DNA from: Dendrolimus kikuchii
Lineage: Eukaryota > Arthropoda > Insecta > Lepidoptera > Lasiocampidae
DNA: 64,000 nucleotides
Direction: 5' to 3'
Assembly: GCA_019925095.2 (NCBI GenBank)
Contig: CM034391.1
Span: 2,445,051 to 2,509,050, forward strand
This document shows positions 1 to 10,799 of the stretch, one piece after another. The first letter of the stretch is position 1. Each line of letters opens with the position of its first letter. A model generated the notes under the pieces. It searched no databases and was not told the DNA's origin. It saw only the letters and a list, made by a program, of their open reading frames with translations. The translations under genes were made by a program, and so were the position numbers.

Positions 1-129
1 AGACACCCAGACCATAGTAAATAACGGAGAAAGTACGTTTCCGAAATTTACTATACCAGGAATCGAACCCGGAACCTCTGCGTTGCAGTGAGGTACGCCG
101 GCAAAGGCTTAGCCCGCTCAACCACAGAG
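1..129 (-). repeat. tRNA-derived SINE, cut by window edge
   Basis: Read on the minus strand this has an A-box-like segment (tggttgagcgggctaag) and a perfect B box (ggttcgattcc), followed by a tail that matches the copies at 5957-6192 and 51999-52228. The tRNA-unrelated 3' part lies outside the window. It is a dispersed retroposon, not a functional tRNA gene, because no acceptor stem closes around the promoter boxes. Confidence 0.75.
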
Positions 130-244
130 TTTTGTTTTTTTAAAAGGCTTTTCAGTTCAGGCGTTCCCCCATAACATAGTTAGGATTCTTATTTAGAGCT
201 CTTTTGAGTCAGTTGTTAAATACACATTACAATTATACATATTA

Positions 245-640
245 TTACGTGCGAGCGGGGGCTACGCACTTAGGTTTGGAAGTAAACATCAGTTTTGTTG
301 CCCCTTGATGCATAAGTAACAACGTTCTGCCCTGACGGTTTGATGTCTCACTCACAATACTGTCGCCGATATTGCGTAGACCACCTCCTGCTACTGCAGT
401 GCTCACCTAGGAATTTACTGCGCGTAGCTCGCTTCCGGACATCCTCTTAAGCTACGCTAAACTCCTCCTTCAATGAACTGCCCATTAAACTTTTCACTAA
501 ACTCACTACTAACTCTCCACTAAACTTCCCACTAAACACCTCACTGTCTTATACTTAACTCTTCTCCCAATTCTCTCGTATCGCACTTGCCGCTTTGCTG
601 TCTTCAACCGAAATACTCCCTTACGCTGCTTATATACCCG
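245..640 (-). repeat. LTR-like arm, inverted partner of 795-1204
   Basis: The end of this block (acgtgcgagcgggg at about 247) is the inverse of the end of the block finishing at 1204. The similarity continues inward through blocks such as cgtatcgcacttgccgctt (its inverse in the other arm is aagcgacaagtgcgatacg). A TATATA motif sits near 631. It probably derives from an LTR. No coding sequence accompanies it. Confidence 0.5.
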
Positions 641-794
641 GAAGAATCTTCTGGAACCCATAATTTCGATCTTCTTTTCGTTATTGTTTTATTAATAGTC
701 TATCCGTTTCTAAACATCTATCTTTGTCTTTTCCTTCCACAGTAAGACAGACAGTAAATAAAAGAATAATAATATAATGCGCGCCTACCGGGGA

Positions 795-1204
795 ATTCAG
801 TTAAAGACAGCGAAGCGACAAGTGCGATACGAGAGAGTTGGAACAGAAGTTTAATAGAAGATAGTGAGAAGTTTACGGATTTGGAAGAGGAGTTCAGTAG
901 AAGAGTTTAGTGGGTAGTCGAGTGAAGGAGGAGTTTCGCATAGTTTAAAAGGGGATCCAGGAGCGAGCTACGCGCAGTAAATTCGGAGGTGAGCACTGCA
1001 TCAGCAGAATGAGGAGATGGGCTACGCGATATCATTGACGGTCTTGTGAGTGAGACATCTTATCGTCAGGACAGTGCGTTGTGCGTGTAGGGTCGACCCT
1101 GCAGAGAAGAACACGTACGGCTGTGTAAGTCAATAAAAGCATTTAGTTAAAAATCTGCTGTTGCCTTCCAATTCTAAGTGCGTACCCCCGCTCGCACGTA
1201 ACAG
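795..1204 (+). repeat. LTR-like arm with polyadenylation signal
   Basis: This is the plus-oriented partner of the arm at 245-640. It carries an aataaa motif near 1132 and ends in ctcgcacgtaaca, consistent with the 3' end of an LTR of the TGTTAC...GTAACA type. About 150 bp of unrelated AT-rich DNA separates the arms. The pair could be two solo LTRs in opposite orientation or a fold-back element. Confidence 0.5.
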
Positions 1205-1765
1205 TATATACGGTACTTATATCATTTCTTTTTTAAATATTTTTGTCTGTCTGTCTGGGTTTTCAGACTAATCTCTTAAACGGCTGGAACGATTTTGACG
1301 GGACTTGATGATGTTATAAGTAGTAACTTATAACATCATCAAGTCTCACTCAGCTAGTCACTAATAAATATGTCGTTGTTATAGCAACAACGCAAACGAA
1401 GTTTCGCTGGCGCATTCTAGTAAATAATGCCACACTTAGAGTCAGATAATGATTCATTTATCTTATAATAATAACAGCTCCTAATTGTCCCACTCCTGGA
1501 CTCTGGCGTCTAAATTTCTTAGGGGAACGGATACTATACTCGTCACGCTTTTTCAAGCTGGTTTGGTGGGTTTGACACAACAGTTATCTCGATGTGCAGG
1601 TTTCATCACGATGTTTTAGTTCACCGTTATTACCACGTGGTAATTATAATAATTGTAATAATATACATTGGGTCTGAAAACTGCCTAAGCAGTGCATGCT
1701 TTTCGGCCAATATTCGAACTCATGTCCTTCTAATTTGGGATGCGAGTGTTGTCATCAGTAAGCTT
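1205..1765. other. No gene seen
   Basis: AT-rich sequence with a short transposon-like segment at 1244-1360 (a run of tctg repeats, then aacggctggaacgattttgac). A perfect inverted repeat, cttgatgatgttataag / cttataacatcatcaag, at about 1304-1342 can form a hairpin. No exon-like ORF with splice sites was found. Confidence 0.5.
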
Positions 1766-2076
1766 TTTTTTTATTGCAGGAGATCAGCAGACAGGCAGAC
1801 GGCCCACTTGATGGAAAGCGATTACCATCGCCTATGGACATTTGCAACACCAAAGTTGCTATAAATGCGCTGCTGCTCTCTTAAGGGAGACTGGAACCTG
1901 ATCACTAATGCCGTAACACAACTCAAGGTTGTTATGGCGAGATACTTTAGACCAGGGGTGGTAGCCATCCAGTCAGGCAAATGCCTTACCACCTGGCTAT
2001 GGGTTGTGAAGTCGCCTCTTACGACAGGCCGCCCGGCCGCAGGAAATTGTATTTTTTCTACGTTCCTGCACGGATA
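1766..2076 (-). mobile_element. Family S SINE, full length
   Basis: Reference description of family S, read 5' to 3' on the minus strand here. The head is atccgtgcaggaacgg, in which gcaggaa pairs with ttcctgc 17 bases further on. A second hairpin-prone GC segment follows (ggccgggcggcc), then a conserved middle with a B-box-like ggttccagtctcc. The 3' end ctgcaataaaa includes an AATAAA and poly(A). No protein is encoded, and the long open frames through copies are by-products of sequence composition. The poly(A) end and uniform head-to-tail length indicate a SINE mobilised by a LINE. Confidence 0.8.
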
Positions 2077-2089
2077 AGCTACCATGGCT

Positions 2090-2475
2090 TTGCATAAACA
2101 TCAGAAAATATAGCTTAATATGTTAGAGTATGTGAAATGGAGGTTGAACTCCTAAAAACTAACCCCGTAAGCCTTGCAGTGATGTAAAAGACCCATGATT
2201 ACCCCCAAACGTGTACCGTTATCGAGTCAGCAGTTCATTATCTATGGCGTAGACCTATGGGATATTATTTAATGGCAATTTGCAAGGCACTTACTCGTAA
2301 ATACCCCGATAAGGGCAAACATTTTCCCTTATTACATGATGATAGAGATACTGGAAGTGATTAAGGGTGAGGTGTGGTTTACGCCCAGATTTGAGCGCAG
2401 TTTAGGTTTATGGCTTAAGCTTATAGGGACGGCAAGTTTTGGCGCGTATAAAAAGTTAAAATTATTATAGGCGTT
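2090..2475. other. No gene seen
   Basis: Moderately AT-rich unique-looking sequence. No exon with convincing splice sites and no recognised repeat. Confidence 0.4.
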
Positions 2476-2487
2476 CACTTTTTATTT

Positions 2488-2688
2488 ACGACACACCTTC
2501 CATGATCAAATTGATCGTGTACTAGCGAAGGGTGATGTCAGGAGCCTTAAGAACAGACGAGTGTGCATGACAAGAGTTATGAATGTCAAAGAAGCAAGTG
2601 AGGTGTGTAAGAATGGACCTAAATGGCGCTCTGTTGTTCGTGCCTACCCCGCAAGGGAACTGGCGTGAAGTTATGTATGTATGTATGT
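2488..2688 (+). mobile_element. RTE-type LINE, 3' end only
   Basis: A severely 5'-truncated copy of the tail that also appears at 8988-9451. It encodes the last residues of the reverse transcriptase ORF (ending ARELA, stop) and a (tatg)n tail. The direct repeat tttttattta lies just before the element and just after the tail, as expected for a target-site duplication. Confidence 0.8.
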
Positions 2689-2725
2689 AATTTTTATTTA
2701 TTGGAACGAAATTATGTTACGCGGC

Positions 2726-2785
2726 TTAGAGTGAAGTGACAGAAATCGTCTTACGTGACGATTTCAGCCGTTTCACTCTAAAAGA
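2726..2785. repeat. Palindromic element, about 25-bp arms
   Basis: ttagagtgaa...agaaatcgtc is followed, across a short ttacgt loop, by gacgatttc...ttcactctaa. It forms an imperfect hairpin. The function is not known. Confidence 0.5.
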
Positions 2786-3676
2786 CGTTAATGCCCTCCA
2801 GGCGACCTTTTCTTAGAATTTTAAAGTTTAATATAAACGAATAAGATCTTAAATAATATATATTAAGTGTAACATACAATGTTTTGAAATTAGAAAGCCT
2901 GGTAACTTATTCGGTCCTTATGCGGCCGCATTTGGGCGCTGTCGTTGCGTACGGTCACACGCTGAAAATGATGTATTATTTTCTTTTAACGTAAAGAAGT
3001 TTGTTCTCCAACCGATTTAGTTTTTTTATATTTATTTATTTACATATACTGATAACTTGATCCAAATATGAGTTAGGAGAGCTTAAAAGCTGTTTTCTTT
3101 CGTAGAATGGCGATAAAAAGCCGCCTGTGCATGAGGTCAAAAACATCCCGGATGCACTGCAGAAGCGCGGGATTTTTATTGCCTGAAGCAGGCAGACAGC
3201 TAAAGTGTCCTATGGAAAGTGGTACTACTACCTATATTCCTTTGCAATATCAGATGTGACGCCAAAGCCTCACCAGCCTTTAGAATAAATAAAAGGGATA
3301 GTATAGGGGTGATGAGATAGTGATGAGGTAAAATATATTGGGGAGTGGAAAGTCGCCACCGGAATTCTGACTCACCATGCGAAACACGATTAACTTAAAG
3401 CACCATCTGACGCTCATAAAAATATCACAAAAGTGAGAGAGTGGTATCTCATCGGTCAAGCCGGTTCAGTGGGATCTAATCAATATATTATGTAATTATT
3501 CCAACATAGCTCTACCATGTAATAAAGTAAATTTTAATATCTGTAATGAATATTGTTTCTCGACTTGGCCACCTGCGAAGAATGGCGAAGGCTCGTGGAG
3601 TAAAGGGAGCTTATCTAAACCAACCGACTGGTCCCCGATCAGTTGGTTGCCCCAAATATCCAATCCAAATCCCCAA
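2786..3676. other. No gene seen
   Basis: AT-rich sequence without a supported exon. A short stretch near 3181-3250 (gaagcaggcagacagctaaag...) looks like a decayed relative of the family S tail. Confidence 0.4.
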
Positions 3677-3979
3677 ATCCGTGCAGGAACGGAGAAAGAA
3701 TACAATTTCCTGCTGCCGGGCGGCCTGTCGCGACTTAACAACCCACAGCCAGGTGGTAGGGCATTTGCCCGACTGGATGGCCACCACCTCTGGTCTAAAG
3801 TATGTCGCCATAACAACCTTGAGTTGTGTTCCGGCATTAGTGACCAGGTTCCAGTCTCCCTTAAGAGAGCAGCAGCGCATTTGTAGCAACTTTGCTGTTG
3901 CAAATGACCATAGGCGATGGTAACCGCTTTCCATCAAGTGGGCCGTCTGTCTGTCTGTTGATCTCCTGCAATAAAAAAA
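3677..3979 (+). mobile_element. Family S SINE
   Basis: Runs from the atccgtgcaggaacgg head to a ctgcaataaaaaaa tail. A few bases are missing in the GC-rich segment after the first hairpin (cctgtcgcgac in place of cctgtcgtaagaggcgac). Confidence 0.8.
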
Positions 3980-4243
3980 TATATATTGGTGGAATAACAT
4001 AGTGGAGGTTGACCTGCGCGAGCTCCAAGTCTATAATTGATAGGAGATAGCACGGCACAGAAAGGAGTGGCGTATTTTCGTTTCAGAGGCCAAGATTCAT
4101 TGTGTCGTTGAGCCGTTAGTTAATGTTGTTTTGATTCTGAAAGGAGGAAGGTATATGAGTGTACAGAATTACGAATTCTTGTTTCAATATAATCCCTTGG
4201 TGTTCCTGATTTATTGCGATTCTTCGATAGAGTTTAATAGAAA

Positions 4244-4956
4244 CTAGTGGTCACCCTTGGTTGAAATTCGTCCATAATAATTAATTAAAATTATAAGTTT
4301 GGAGATTTTTTTTTTTTTTTTTTTTTTTTATTGCAGGAGTTCAGCAGACAGGCAGAGGGCCCACTTGATGGAAAGCGGTTACCATCGCCTATAGACATTT
4401 GCAACACCAAAGGTGCTACAAATGCGCTGCTGCTCTCATAAGAGAGACTGGAACCTGGTCACTAATGCCGGAACACAACCCAAGGTTGTTATGGCGACAT
4501 ACTTTAAACCAGGGGTGGTAGCCATCCAGTCGGGCAAATGCCCTACCACCTAGCTGTGGGTTGTTTTGTCGCCTCTTACGACAGGCCACCCGGCCGCAGG
4601 AAATTGTATTCTTTCTCCGTTCCTGCACGGATAAAAACATTATTAAGGTTCTGTTGTCAAAGACTATATTTCTATAATCACAGATTTCGCCAAGGCTACA
4701 CTGTTGATTTGACTTTAACAATAAACAAAAGAGTATATATGCATGCGTGTGTGTGTCAAATATATGGTAGTGTGTGTAATGTTTTTTTTATTGATTTAAT
4801 GTATTTTTATGCATAATTTAAAAAAAATATTAGCATTCTGCATTCCTCCTCTTTATAAACTATAAGTGTGCGAAATTTCATACACCTCTGTCCGCTCGAT
4901 TTTCGTAAAAAGGGGTACAAAGTTTTTGCTTCACGTATTAATGTATAGATTAGAAG
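4244..4956 (-). mobile_element. Helitron-like element split by a SINE
   Basis: On the minus strand it begins near tctaatctatacattaa and ends ...gggtgaccactag. The 5' TC and 3' CTAG ends are the hallmarks of non-autonomous Helitrons. A family S SINE occupies 4308-4632. The relative at 53579-53942 lacks that SINE at the same point, so this copy received the SINE after it arrived. No Rep/helicase coding sequence is present. Confidence 0.65.
4308..4632 (-). mobile_element. Family S SINE inside a Helitron
   Basis: Full-length copy with a long T run (its poly(A) on the other strand) at 4308-4330 and the head ending at 4632. It interrupts the Helitron-like sequence that resumes at aacattattaaggttctg. 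Confidence 0.8.
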
Positions 4957-5092
4957 AGATTTGGATTGTGATACAATAATAGTTGGGAGGATAAAAATGA
5001 AAACAATATATAAGTTATAATAGTGAAGAGTCAATGGACTCTAGGAATATCACTCATCATTTTCGATCAGGGCCGGCTGCCTGCTTCAGCTA

Positions 5093-5486
5093 TCTATATA
5101 TATAAAAATCAATTGCTGTTCGTTAGTCTCGCTGAAACTCGAGAACGGCTAGACTGATTCGGCTAATTTTGGTTTTGAATTATTTGCGGAAGTCTAGGGA
5201 AGATTTAAAAGGTGAGTAAATATGAAAAAAATGCTTGGGATATAGTAAAAACAACAATTTCTTCCTACCTGTCAAACATTTGATATTCGTCCCGTGGTTA
5301 AGAAATCAAATTAAATTTAAAAGTGAAGTTTTTTCTTCGTTATTTTGGGTTTGAACGTCAAACGTTTGATGTTCGTTCCGGTTAAGTTTTGACCACTTTT
5401 TTTTACTATTGAAACATTCTGCAATTATCATTCAGCTTTTTTATTTATTGATTCTGAGGCGGTACGAAGTTTGCCGGGTCAGCTAG
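5093..5486 (+). mobile_element. Helitron-like element
   Basis: Starts tctatatatataaaaatc and ends tgccgggtcagctag, with TC and CTAG termini. The inverted copy at 41571-41965 has the same ends. It includes the widespread segment ctcgagaacggctagactg. About 394 bp, non-coding, so it would need enzymes supplied elsewhere. Confidence 0.75.
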
Positions 5487-5956
5487 TAGGTAATAAAAGC
5501 AATAATTTAGTAGTTAATTTATTTTATTCCGATGTAAATGAAACGTTCACAACTAAGTTACCAAGACTACATCACCAATCCTTGAATATTGATTATTATT
5601 GCCAATTGTCACTTCCATTGGTAATATGTAATCCGCTGTATCGGTGGCACGAGCGCTCGAGCGGTCATAACTCGGGAATGACCGGAAGGCGTCCCTTCGT
5701 GATGGAATGGCGCGGGTGCGATCGGGTCATACACCACGCATCAGGGTCTACCCGTTTCCTACATGTCATATTTTATTAAATTAGGATCTCGAACCGTATA
5801 CAGACATGTTTGGCGAGTGTTTATTTATTTAGACGCTTTGTCAGCGGCTAGCGTAAAGCTTGTATTATGAGATCGGGGCAAAACGTAGGGGATATTCTAT
5901 AGTGCGTTTTGTGACCCTTCTGTGCAGCGGAAGGCATTAACATCTATTATTTAATG

Positions 5957-6192
5957 GTCTCTCTGGCTGAGTGGGCTAAGTCCTTGCCGGCCTACCTCAC
6001 CGCAGCGCAGAGGCTGCGGGTTCAATTCCTAGCATGGTAAATGTGGGAAACGAGCTTATCATTATTTAATATGGTCTGGGTGTCTGAGATCGGCCACAGA
6101 GTGGTACGTTGGATGCTGATGATGAGACTCATTACACAAGCGTAACTTGCTTAGCTTGCGGATACGCAATGCGTGTTTGTCAGCCGATTATG
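5957..6192 (+). mobile_element. tRNA-derived SINE, near complete
   Basis: The internal RNA polymerase III promoter is clear: A box tggctgagtgg at 5964-5974 and B box ggttcaattcc at 6019-6029, 55 bp apart. The body downstream contains the shared segment acaagcgtaacttgcttag. Copies lie at 1-129, 42441-42500 and 51999-52228. Confidence 0.8.
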
Positions 6193-6428
6193 AAATTTCA
6201 TAAAATTGAAAGGTGGTAATTAGGACTTTTAATTTGATATAGGTATACATATAATTACAGAGTACCTAAATAATTGTTTGATTTTTTTTTAAATTTATTG
6301 ATGCAGAAAACAAATTACAACCAAAGAAATTTTATAATTAAATTTGTAACCTAACTAATTCACCTATTCAAACTATAACCTAATTTAAAATAGGTACATA
6401 CAGAAAAAAACATAAAACTGAACAGGTG

Positions 6429-6531
6429 CAAATGTACACACACTCACACACACACACGCACACACACACGCACACACACACACAGAGAGAGAGAGGGGGG
6501 GGGGAGAGAGGGGGGGAGAGAGAGAGGGAGG

Positions 6532-6563
<32 letters not shown>

Positions 6564-6752
6564 CGCACAGACACAGATACACACCCACACACACACATCG
6601 TTTATCCGTGCAGGAACGGAGAAAGAGTACAATTTCCTGCGGCCGGGCGGCCTGTCTGCATGCATTTGCACACGCGCACACGCGCACACGCGCACACGCG
6701 CACATGCGCTCACGCGCACACGCGCACACGCGCACACACACACACACACACC
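6429..6752. repeat. (CA)n/(GA)n/(CG CA)n microsatellite block
   Basis: Alternating tracts of ca, ga and cacg repeats. A 52-bp piece of the family S head (about 6605-6656, ccgtgcaggaacggag...) sits in the middle. Open frames through it are low-complexity and not genes. Confidence 0.9.
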
Positions 6753-7020
6753 GATTTAAATAAAACAAACGTGTTTTTAATAATAAGAAGCTGATTGAAA
6801 TTATAATTGAGATTTATTTATAAAAACAAGAACGAATTAGTGAAGCCAAATGTGATTACCGAGTGCTATAACACACAGCAATCACACCATTGGCTTCAAT
6901 AATCCCTTCTTGTTTTTTGTTGTTGTTGTTTGTTGATTAATAGAATAATAATAATAATGGCTTAAAAATTGAACATCTCTAAACCAAAAACCTTTATTCG
7001 AATACATATGTAGTGGAACA

Positions 7021-7130
7021 CTTACAAGCCAATAGATGGCGCTGTGCAATAATTGATGTCACAAACGTTTCCCGAAACATACAAAGAATGTATACTATTT
7101 TCAACTATAACAGATGGGCCTAGGCCTGCG
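7021..7130 (-). repeat. Dispersed repeat, uninterrupted copy
   Basis: Matches, in inverse orientation, the sequence that flanks the nested insertions at 24.1-25.0 kb (shared blocks: gatgggcctaggcctgcg, atagatggcgctgtgcaat, tagtggaacactta). Here nothing interrupts the join, so this copy shows the pre-insertion arrangement. Confidence 0.7.
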
Positions 7131-7232
7131 AGGAACAACATTAGCCTCGCTGGAAGATCTTCCTTTGAGACGGAGGAGCATTCCATCTCGCTCCTCCAAA
7201 CCCTATCGGGGCTCATCCTTCACATAAAAATG

Positions 7233-7503
7233 AGTTTTTGGCGGGAACTGAAAGTGAACGTTGTGCTGTGCAGTTTTATTTTCTAAAAATGTGTAAAATT
7301 ACTCTAAAATGAACAATAGTTGTAGGATATTGATAGTTTTTGAGTAGTATTTATGTGTTCTTGTGAGAAATGTGAACTGTATAGTCAAATGTGGCCTTTC
7401 GAGTTTTCACAAGAACTCCGTAGAATGGTGTGGATTGTAGCCTACAATACAACTGCGCCTGGCTTAAAGGCCTAGTTGCTAAGCCTTAACCATAAAAATA
7501 AAT
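7233..7503 (+). repeat. Family G repeat (gcgggaactgaaa ... aggcctag)
   Basis: One of about six copies of a 270-310 bp non-coding repeat that starts tttttggcgggaactgaaa and ends ggcttaaaggcctag-ttgctaagcc. Other copies are at 26677-26803, 27336-27945, 39733-40035, 43848-44156 and 50939-51240. The 7 kb, 26 kb and 27 kb copies form one subfamily, and the other three form a second with an extra cacataggttt segment. No TIR or poly(A) is obvious. Confidence 0.7.
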
Positions 7504-7809
7504 CAATGAAAACTGCTTTAAAATTATGATTGTTTATTATTTACAATACCAAGCCAAGTCGAGGGGCAAGTATCTTTGAATGCAGGACTGGAATGCGCGA
7601 GGTGTATGTCCAATAATTCTGAGATAGGTAATAACCTTGCAGCCAATGCTTTCAGCATATCTATGACTTGAGCACCCACCATTTGGGGCTTCGTTGCTAG
7701 CACTTCGATTACTTTCGACCTTATTGCGAAGTTTATCGTCTTGCGTAGGTGATACTGTAAATTAAGTAATATCTATGATATCTTCTTCATCGTCACCTTC
7801 ATCTATAAT
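7504..7809. other. No gene seen
   Basis: AT-rich sequence between two repeats. No supported exon or recognised element. Confidence 0.4.
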
Positions 7810-8119
7810 ATCCGTGCAGGGACGGAGAAAGAATACAATTTCCTGCGGTCGGGTGGCCTGTCGTAAGAGGCGACAAAACAACCCACAGCCAGGTGGTAGG
7901 GTATTTGCCCGACTGGATGGCTACCACCCCTGGTCTAGAGTATGCCGCCATAACAACCTTGAGTTGTGTTCCGGCATTAGTGGCCAGGTTCCAGTCTCCC
8001 TTAAGAGAGCAGCAGCGCATTTGTAGCGCCTTTGGTGATGCAAATGTCCGTAGGCGACGGTGACCTCTTTCCATTAAGTGGGCCGTCTGCCTGTCTGCTG
8101 AACTCCTGCAATAAAAAAT
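7810..8119 (+). mobile_element. Family S SINE
   Basis: Full length. The head has one change (gcagggacgg), and the tail ctgcaataaaaaataataataat has grown into a short (aat)n microsatellite, which directly abuts the following Helitron. Confidence 0.8.
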
Positions 8120-8135
8120 AATAATAATAATATCA

Positions 8136-8571
8136 TCTAATATACAAAATTCTCACGCCTCGGTGTTTGTTAGCAAACTCCTCCGAAACGGCTGAACCGA
8201 TTTGTATGAAATTTTGTGTACATATCGGGTAGGTCTGAGAATCGGCCAACATCTATTTTTCATACCCCTGAATGATAAGGGAGACCGACCGCAAAATTTA
8301 ATTTTTTATTTTAATTTTATTATGATTTGGCATTAAAAAATATATATAACCCTCATTTTTTTCACCTTTCTACCACCAACCCCTATTTTTAATAGCGATA
8401 TTAGTACTTTAATAATCTTCTGCTCTCGGCGGTCGATGATTGATCAATTACCACTTGATCAGTTATTCGAGAATGATTTAAATTAATAAATGGTCCCGGT
8501 CGATGGCGCTGCAGTCGGGTTCTAGATTTTTATTTTTTAAGGGCAGAACAACGTCTGCCTGCTGCAGCTAG
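8136..8571 (+). mobile_element. Helitron-like element
   Basis: Begins tctaatatacaaaattctc and ends aacaacgtctgcctgctgcagctag. The 3' end resembles those at 47402-47610, 50169-50377 and 61509-61838. Non-coding. Confidence 0.7.
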
Positions 8572-8987
8572 TATTTTATAATATAGTAATCTGTACGGTG
8601 TGTCGAGTTTGTACAGTCGCGGTATGAAAATGTTCGTCATCTTAAAGTCGACTTTTGCTTGTATGAGCACAAGAAATAGTACCTCCAAAATTTTAATAAA
8701 TGTTACGTTTTGTTACGTCTGTTTATAAGAAAAGAAAATTACAATGTTGAAAATGACAGACACTGAGATTAACAATTAACAAAATTGTCATTTAAAAGTG
8801 TAGCCATTATTGATTTCCTTGAGGTTACCTGAATAAGCAATGCTACCGCTAGATGTACAGGTTTGATTTCCATAGCCTTCAATTTTCTCAACAGCAGTCT
8901 TGGTGTTAGGTCATCAAAGCTCCCTAATTGGGCTAATATCCTTGGTGCCTGGCAAAACATATTAATACATATGATAAAACTGTAGAG

Positions 8988-9451
8988 AGTTGGGTATGGA
9001 AGAGAGAGCATGAAAGTAGAGTAAACGCGGTTGAGATGCGAGCACTGCGCAAAATCTGCGGAGTGACGCTCGCGGACCGCGTTCGTAATACCGAAGTAAG
9101 AAAGAGAGTTGGTCTGAAAGAGAGTGTCGGGGTGAAGGTAAGGAAAGGAATGCTCCGGTGGTTCGGGCATGTGGAAAGAATGCATGATGAAAGAATGACT
9201 AAACAGATATACAATGCAAAAGTGGATGGATGCAGAAGTCGTGGAAGGCCACGACACACCTTCCATGATCAAATTGATCGTGTACTAGCGGAGGGTGATG
9301 TCAGGAGCCTTAAGAACAGACGAGTGTGCATGACAAGAGTTATGAATGTCAAAGAAGCAAGTGAGGTGTGTAAGAATGGGCCTAAATGGCGCTCTGCTGT
9401 TCGTGCCTACCCCGCGAGGGAACTGGCGTGAAGTTATGTATGTATGTATGT
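8988..9451 (+). mobile_element. RTE-type LINE, 3' end with RT C-terminus
   Basis: Encodes the C-terminal part of a non-LTR reverse transcriptase polyprotein in one open frame (about 9024-9431). Landmarks are MRALRKICGV, GMLRWFGHVERM and GRPRHTFHDQ, with stop at 9429-9431 and then a (tatg)n tail. The catalytic palm and endonuclease are missing through 5' truncation, so the copy is dead. The 14-bp direct repeat ataaaactgtagag at 8974-8987 and 9452-9465 is a target-site duplication and fixes both ends. This is the reference copy for the family. Confidence 0.85.
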
Positions 9452-9489
9452 ATAAAACTGTAGAGGTTATGTTTCTGTACAATGAAAAA

Positions 9490-9639
9490 AAATGCTAAAA
9501 ATCAGGGGGGTGTAAGAAGTGAAATAGAACTAATTTAGATTATTTTCAATTTTACTTTTGATCCCGCAAAATTAAAGACTTCTTTCGTGGGATAGTTAAA
9601 AAACCGCACCACCTGGACGAAGTCGCGGGCATCAGCTAG
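9490..9639 (+). mobile_element. Helitron-like 3' fragment
   Basis: Ends gacgaagtcgcgggcatcagctag, a typical 3' end with CTAG. The 5' part is not recognised. Confidence 0.5.
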
Positions 9640-10586
9640 TATGTAATAAAATCCTTGTTCTGTACACTGGAGTGATATAATCGCTAAACTTAAACAAAAA
9701 AAAGCTAAACCGTGATGTATGATAAGGTTAGATATTACTGGTAAAATGATGTTAACTTGGGCCTGTAGAGATCTACAGGCACAAGTTAATGGTGGTCACC
9801 TAAGGATATATTGGGATCGCAACGGCCGGTTCCTCGTACAGATTGCAATCAAGAAAGAGCTGCGAGAAGCAGGGTCGGCACGAGATGGTAGACACGGTAG
9901 CCAATTGCCTACGGCGGCAAAATTTAGGGGCAGCAAAAATATCTGCAAAAACACTTGAACTGCTAAAGCCCAAAAAAAGATATATAAACTTTGTTTTTCA
10001 ATAAAACAAATTTTCCTTAATATAACTGAATTATATATAATTTTTCTGGGTAATGAAGAATTTTTAAGCTCCGGTGGGGTGACATTCTTTAAGTTTGTCT
10101 ACGGCAGCAAAGGAGCTAGGGTGGCCCTGGTGACAAAACGACGACGAACGACAAAGACCAGACTACGCACTAAAATTACCAGTATTTCTCTCAGAACATG
10201 CTTTAGATTTTTCCCTGTGGCGCTTCGACACAATCGCTCATCTGTGTATTCCTGAAACCAGGATATAGGATACCATGTGTAACTGATGTGTCCTGCTCTG
10301 GAAGCCTTCCGATATTTACAGTCGTACTAAGTCATGGAGAGGAGGTGAGAACAGCCAAACCTCCGAGCCGTCCACCTGCTCTTCCAACTCCCTTCGCCTT
10401 TCGGCTTCCTCTTTCAGCGATATCACAGCTTCGCAGAAGGAGGGCTACGTTAACCATCCTTCTTTACTACTTTATCCACTATGCTCTGCATAGAGAACAC
10501 TCCTCTGGTAAAGTGCAATGTAAACTTAGGTATTCAATTGACACTATTTGCACCGTCATTCAAATTAACTAGGACATAATACTTAC
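9640..10586. other. No supported gene
   Basis: Open frames at 9719-9958 (+) and 10288-10572 (+) have no recognised motifs and no paired splice signals. A 9-bp-stem hairpin, gcctgtaga-ga-tctacaggc, lies near 9760. Two related pieces (cggcggcaaaatttagg near 9912 and tacggcagcaaaggagc near 10100) hint at a decayed repeat. Confidence 0.4.
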
Positions 10587-10733
10587 AGTAAACATGATAT
10601 CATATAACCTTGCGCTTGCATGGAAGACTTGTACATCAGCCATCTGGTCATGCATGTCCCGACTTTCCACAGACATGTAATACTTGTGGGCCGTGTCTAT
10701 CCGATGTGTTGAACTGGTATTTGTTGGAAGATC
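10587..10733 (-). CDS. Probable internal exon of an unrecognised gene
   Basis: On the minus strand a 147-bp open segment is framed by a good acceptor (acgttttcag before gatcttcc) and a consensus donor (act then gtaagt). It holds exactly 49 codons and is phase 0 at both ends, so it could be skipped without a frame change. The peptide starts DLPTNTSSTHRIDTAHKYYM and ends ARLYDIMFT. It is hydrophilic with several histidines and acidic residues, and has no membrane segment or low-complexity run. I do not recognise the family. No neighbouring exon was firmly identified. The host-gene assignment rests on the splice sites, phase and protein-like composition. Confidence 0.5.
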
Positions 10734-10799
10734 CTGAAAACGTATTATCGGCGTCAAACGGTTACCCTTGGAATAATTATATTTCGTACGGAGAGAGTA

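Noticed and set aside
5957..6030. tRNA gene
   Set aside because: A and B boxes are good, but there is no acceptor stem, and the sequence recurs with a long tRNA-unrelated tail, so it is a SINE.
6380..6794. Cys-Val and His-Thr repeat open frames
   Set aside because: Translation of (CA)n and (GA)n microsatellites. The same applies to 16793-16999, 33769-33985, 42016-42261 and 59357-59596.
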